From assembly GCF_003073045.1 (NCBI RefSeq), contig NC_037590.1:21354449-21418448 (forward strand): a stretch of 64,000 bases of DNA. Direction: 5' to 3'. Shown in pieces: positions 61,501 through 64,000 of the stretch. Positions within the stretch are counted from its first letter, which is position 1; each line of letters opens with the position of its first letter. This DNA comes from Pomacea canaliculata. Taxonomy: Eukaryota; Mollusca; Gastropoda; Architaenioglossa; Ampullariidae. Made by a program: the position numbers and the translations under genes. Below the pieces are notes generated by a model. That model was not told the origin of the DNA and did no database searches. It saw only the letters and a program-made list of their open reading frames with translations.

Positions 61501-61870
61501 GATAGCACATCAGTGCGCGACCGGTGTAACCCAGCTTTGACCTACCGTCATCCCCAATGTGGCACTTCATTACTGCTTCATGCTTTTCTTCGTCTGTGCA
61601 GCAGCACTTTCTGAGAATCTGTGTATGATCTGATTCATTTTCTGGAGTTTTTGTTGTTTCTTCGTCACCCTGAATGTTTATGGATCGTTTTGGACGTCCA
61701 CCAGTATAATAAAGCTGTCCATCTATAACTTCAAAGGTCTTAGACCGCTTGCGCACCGCTCGGCGATCCACTTTTTTACAGTCTTTAGGAAATGTGCCAT
61801 ACTGTAAATACTGACGAACAATATTTAAATTGTTACGAGTTTTGCATTCGTTAAAGACCTGCGCTGACAT
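49023..61870 (-). CDS. Triple HHCC-integrase-finger / AT-hook / C2H2 zinc-finger protein (17 exons)
   Basis: Exons in transcript order: 61870-61546, 60946-60687, 60288-60134, 59711-59578, 58796-58643, 58396-57996, 57835-57531, 56810-56585, 55950-55732, 54635-54404, 53108-52909, 52683-52644, 51790-51590, 51376-51179, 50648-50528, 50212-49999, 49760-49023. All junctions are GT-AG and phase-compatible. The ATG at 61870 is the first after an in-frame TAA. The product, about 1,373 residues, reads: HHCC unit 1 with remnant integrase core (~1-343), acidic segment, AT-hook (~545), HHCC unit 2 (~580-726), HHCC unit 3 (~727-870), linker, six C2H2 fingers (~1000-1190), polyQ, and a Ser/Thr/His-rich tail ending SMIH. 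Probably a nuclear DNA- or chromatin-binding regulator. Three indels (55896-55902, 50086-50093, 49505-49525) interrupt conserved sequence and are likely assembly errors. The units resemble vertebrate GIN1, and ZBTB11 combines one such finger with C2H2 fingers; I know no protein with three. Confidence 0.85.
49648..51230 (-). other. Six C2H2 zinc fingers (exons 14-17)
   Basis: Fingers begin CDHCGRN (split by intron 14, completed by HLYKH), CNICSKSF, CNQCGRDF, CDTCGRTF, CNQCGKMF and CQYCSKSF, each with C-x2-C and H-x3-4-H, and TGIKPF / TGIRP linkers of the TGEKP type. Finger 4 is interrupted by a one-base deletion at about 50086-50093, after which HRLNRHKEFKH continues the finger. Classical fingers of this kind usually bind specific DNA. 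Confidence 0.88.
51590..52683 (-). other. Linker exons 12 and 13
   Basis: Exon 12 (40 bases, 52644-52683) is the shortest in the gene. Exon 13 (51590-51790) encodes a polar Ser/Thr/Glu/Lys-rich, disordered-looking segment. Phases fit on both sides (phase 1 introns). No domain is recognised. Confidence 0.65.
52909..54635 (-). other. HHCC unit 3, degenerate (exons 10-11)
   Basis: Exon 10 repeats the lead-in (DGTFPASL, YCIINGSLYYKP, QILLTEKLRQEAI) to the first His (TAHI). Exon 11 gives EENHLSQQD, NFFWCGM and then GTCCMAD: H-x5-H-x29-C-x2-A. The fourth ligand is Ala, so zinc binding would need the adjacent second Cys or be lost. It opens with an acidic DEEEEN run. Confidence 0.78.
55732..56810 (-). 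other. HHCC unit 2 (exons 8-9)
   Basis: Exon 8 repeats the unit lead-in (EQGTYPP, RAIRRLGETLALKEGKLYG, RLIITKEKAR) up to the first His (KAHVRG). Exon 9 supplies DHVG, then FWKGM and ACPEC, giving H-x5-H-x29-C-x2-C with all four ligands present. One extra base at about 55900 breaks the frame between MN and FWKG; removing it restores exactly the 29-residue spacing of unit 1. The lead-in is closer to vertebrate GIN1 in style than units 1 or 3. Confidence 0.8.
57531..57835 (-). other. AT-hook exon (exon 7)
   Basis: Contains KRKRGRPPKVR (57619-57650, residues ~542-552), the canonical RGRP core of an AT-hook that binds the minor groove of AT-rich DNA, preceded by basic RSSNRKR, a likely nuclear localisation signal. 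It lies between HHCC units 1 and 2. Confidence 0.8.
57996..58396 (-). other. Acidic linker exon (exon 6)
   Basis: 133 codons with no known domain. It contains SEDQERQTVELLMAAYGGLR, then a run of Asp/Glu (EDDFEDASDFGDEEDHG) at the exon end. Such acidic stretches are common in transcription factors as interaction or activation segments; the role here is not shown. Confidence 0.7.
58643..61870 (-). other. HHCC unit 1 plus inactivated integrase core (exons 1-5)
   Basis: Exon 1 carries the usual lead-in (YGTFP, then FEVIDGQLYYTG) and the first ligand His104. Exon 2 gives His111, then 29 residues to Cys141 and Cys144 (KCTDC), with YYWVG in between: a complete H-x6-H-x29-C-x2-C finger as in Gypsy integrases. 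Exons 2-5 continue with a recognisable integrase core: WQKVEIQVFGP, VALDSFSQFPEA, YGVMDK and finally WDKCLEVFLMPLRT and VTFGR. The first two catalytic Asp positions are Gln (VEIQVFGP; CLQQN), and the region with the catalytic Glu is shortened, so strand transfer is not expected. The intron-split, LTR-free state shows a domesticated host gene. Confidence 0.8.
58915..59010. repeat. Retroposon 3'-end-like fragment in intron 4 of the zinc-finger gene
   Basis: Contains TGTAAAGCACTTTGAGCC followed by GGATATAGTATCATATA, a motif pair often seen at the 3' ends of L2/CR1-like elements and their SINEs. No other part of an element is recognisable. Confidence 0.3.
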
Positions 61871-62650
61871 TATTTGTGTAAACGCCGCGGGGAATGTTAC
61901 AGTTGTTTAAGTAGGTGTCGATGCAACAAAGGCCACCATATTGCAAGGACCCGGATAAGAAGCGCTAACTGGGGTTATACAAATTTGTCCCGGAATAGTC
62001 AGAAGGACGAGTACGAAAACCTGGGAAAGACGTTGCCTTTATCTTAAACTACAGAACCAACTTAGAGATATGAAATGTGATTATATCAATTTCTCATTCA
62101 TCTCTTGCGATTAATGACAGGCGAAACTGTTCTATTCATCGTCAAAAATGTTTTCCGCTTCCTTCACTTCCTCAGACACTGAGACACGTCCGTTGTAATG
62201 GTAGTCCTCGGTTGTGTGCAAAGGTGAGAGTCTTTTTACTGAGTTTTTGAACTGGGCAAATAGGAAACAACCATGTTATCTATATTTTTAACTATTTTTC
62301 TTTTTAAATCCCAGTGCAGTTACGGAGTTTCCTAAATAAACAATAATTCGGCGTTTTTCTTCATAAAAAAGAGCATATTATAGTTTATGTCTCAGAATGT
62401 CCATAATCCTTTGAGGACCACGATCTCTGTTGCCCGGCTACTGACCCTAATAGTTTAACAATAACTAATCAACATTGTAATAATGAGTGGTACAACGCTT
62501 CTTGAGCTGTATATAGTCGGTTACTTTATTTTGCCCAACCAAGTTGAGGGTGGCCCCCATTGATGCAGCGTCCCGACATGGTTACAACCTGGCAGCAAGT
62601 GATGACTTCTCAGGATTCAAGGGACAAGGAAACCTTATTGCTAATGTTTA
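61871..62650. promoter_or_regulatory. CpG-bearing upstream flank / promoter region of the zinc-finger gene
   Basis: CpG returns here (for example the CGCCGCGG at 61883-61890 and the GGACCCGGATAAGAAGCGC at 61949-61967) after 14 kb of depletion. There is no TATA box in a convincing position. On the + strand, TGTGCAAAG|GTGAGAG at about 62216-62231 resembles a first-exon donor, so a divergent transcript is possible but unsupported. Confidence 0.35.
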
Positions 62651-64000
62651 AATGCGCGCTTCTTACTCAGCTTCGAAGACCAGCATTTGTAGTCTTCAAA
62701 GATCCCCAGTGACGTCCTTTTGGAGTTATCTATTTCCTAGCTCACAGATCAAAAGCCAATGGTTGCTAGGTTGTCATCGGTCCCTGAGCCAGCAGCGAGG
62801 GCTGAGAGCAAGAATTGACAAGCACATAGACACTTTCCTAACTCGATGCATCACACATCTCATAAGCGCATGTATATGTATCACAAATGTTTAAAAAAAT
62901 TACTTTCACTGTAAAATATTTTTCAGGTATTCTGCATTACTTTGTCCTTACACTCGCATACAGCAGTACATAAAAAACTAGTGAACATATTGTGTTAACA
63001 TATCACGACTTTATTTCTAAATATCAGTACCACCAAAACAATTATAAAATAACTAACATGCATGAAAAGTAAAGTGTTCACGAAGTGGCTATGGAGCATT
63101 TAGTGAAAATCATGCTTGCATAGCTTTACACTTAAAAACACTTTTGCAAGCTCAAGAATGACATGCTCGAACAACACTGCTGTTTGGTCTGCAGATGTCT
63201 AAAAAGCAGGACACAAAGTTATTACATTTGTTTAAAAAGCTTATTGACTATTTAGAACAGGTACAATGGTAAATTTTCAGAACTGAAGATATTGTACAAT
63301 GAACCAAAGCAGACTATATTTTTTTGGAACCCCTTCAAAGCTGTTTGTGCAATACCTCACACAAAAATACAAAACCAAGTGGGTACACACTAAATTTAAA
63401 AATAATCACTTTTATGTATTGAAAAGACTGATGAAAGAATAGGGGATAGAAAAGCAAAGTCTACAACCATGACTAAAAGGAAAGGTACATGTTAAAGGAT
63501 CCCATAGCCTGGTGACTGAACATTAGTGATCCACATCTCGGGCACTAACAATCTGTCCATGATACTTCCCCTTTCACTACAAACTATTAAAGGTAAGACA
63601 AAGAAACACCCTGAAAATAGAAATCAAACATCTGAAATGTTGGAAAACAGCAAGTTAGACAATGAAGTTTGATCATTCATATCCCTGATAGAGAAAAAAG
63701 CAAAATTGAACATAGTTCATTATTTATTGTTATTCAAGCTTTTTATTCTATGCTTGTTCCCATTCACATTTATTCAGTAAAAAGCAGGCACATCTATTAC
63801 AAAAAATTTGGCAATTTAGCTGTTGAATGTTGGTAAATGGTACTCCTGGTCTCTTGCAGTTTTATGTACAGTATTTTTTTAATCAGCTCTTTGTTCTATT
63901 TCTTTAATTTAAACTGCCTCAACAACTAAAAAGGTCAATAGGAACACTATTCATAACATTGTCTAAATGTTTTCCTCATCTCTCCCCTCTCAATTCCCAT
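62651..64000. other. CpG-poor AT-rich DNA, possible 3' end of a further minus-strand gene
   Basis: No coding sequence recognised. Minus-strand AATAAA (plus TTTATT) occurs at 63011-63016 and again near 63722 and 63738. With the low CpG this would fit the 3'UTR of a gene lying to the right of the window. Confidence 0.25.

Noticed and set aside
49023..61870. HHCC units as an inserted Gypsy retrotransposon
   Set aside because: No LTRs, gag, protease or reverse transcriptase are present. The units are split by many spliceable introns with compatible phases and fused in frame to an AT-hook and C2H2 fingers, so this is a host gene.
62652..62894. 80-codon plus-strand ORF upstream of the zinc-finger gene
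   Set aside because: No recognisable features, no convincing splice partner and no coding-like composition.

Overview
The window is animal (metazoan) nuclear DNA. It has spliced genes with GT-AG introns, long AT-rich introns, microsatellites, tRNA-derived SINE-like and non-autonomous DNA transposon copies, and no operons. The mosaic of CpG-rich and CpG-depleted blocks and the repeat style suggest a mollusc or other lophotrochozoan; that is an inference from general impression, not a database match. No tRNA, rRNA or CRISPR locus was seen.

Layout. (1) 1-17.08 kb, + strand: the C-terminal ~2,570 residues, in 28 exons, of an axonemal outer-arm dynein heavy chain of the DNAH9/DNAH11/DNAH17 (beta) class, from inside AAA1 to the stop codon. 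The 5' part lies outside the window. (2) 17.1-41.3 kb: a CpG-rich intergenic region holding microsatellites, two short hAT-type elements with 8-bp target duplications, a 32-bp tandem repeat, CTCF-like sites, one unexplained ORF and a 100-N assembly gap flanked by a false duplication. (3) 41.3-44.5 kb, + strand: a two-exon gene for a 171-residue C-tail-anchored membrane protein that I do not recognise, with a long 3'UTR. (4) 49.0-61.9 kb, - strand: a 17-exon gene for a ~1,370-residue nuclear protein. It has three tandem integrase-type HHCC zinc-finger units, a remnant integrase core lacking the catalytic Asp residues, an AT-hook, six C2H2 fingers, polyQ and a conserved-looking tail. (5) 62-64 kb: its upstream flank, then CpG-poor DNA that may be the 3' end of a further - strand gene.

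The most interesting object is gene 4. All three HHCC units are interrupted by a phase-1 intron at the same place, just after the first metal-binding His, so they arose by internal duplication of one domesticated Gypsy-type integrase zinc finger. The gene's span is CpG-depleted against its flanks, as expected of a broadly expressed, germline-methylated invertebrate gene; the cilium-specific dynein gene is not.

Data quality. About eight to nine 1-2 base indels break the dynein frame, and three more break the zinc-finger gene. All leave the surrounding protein conserved and most lie in short homopolymers. With the duplicated flanks of the N gap, this points to an incompletely polished assembly rather than to pseudogenes.
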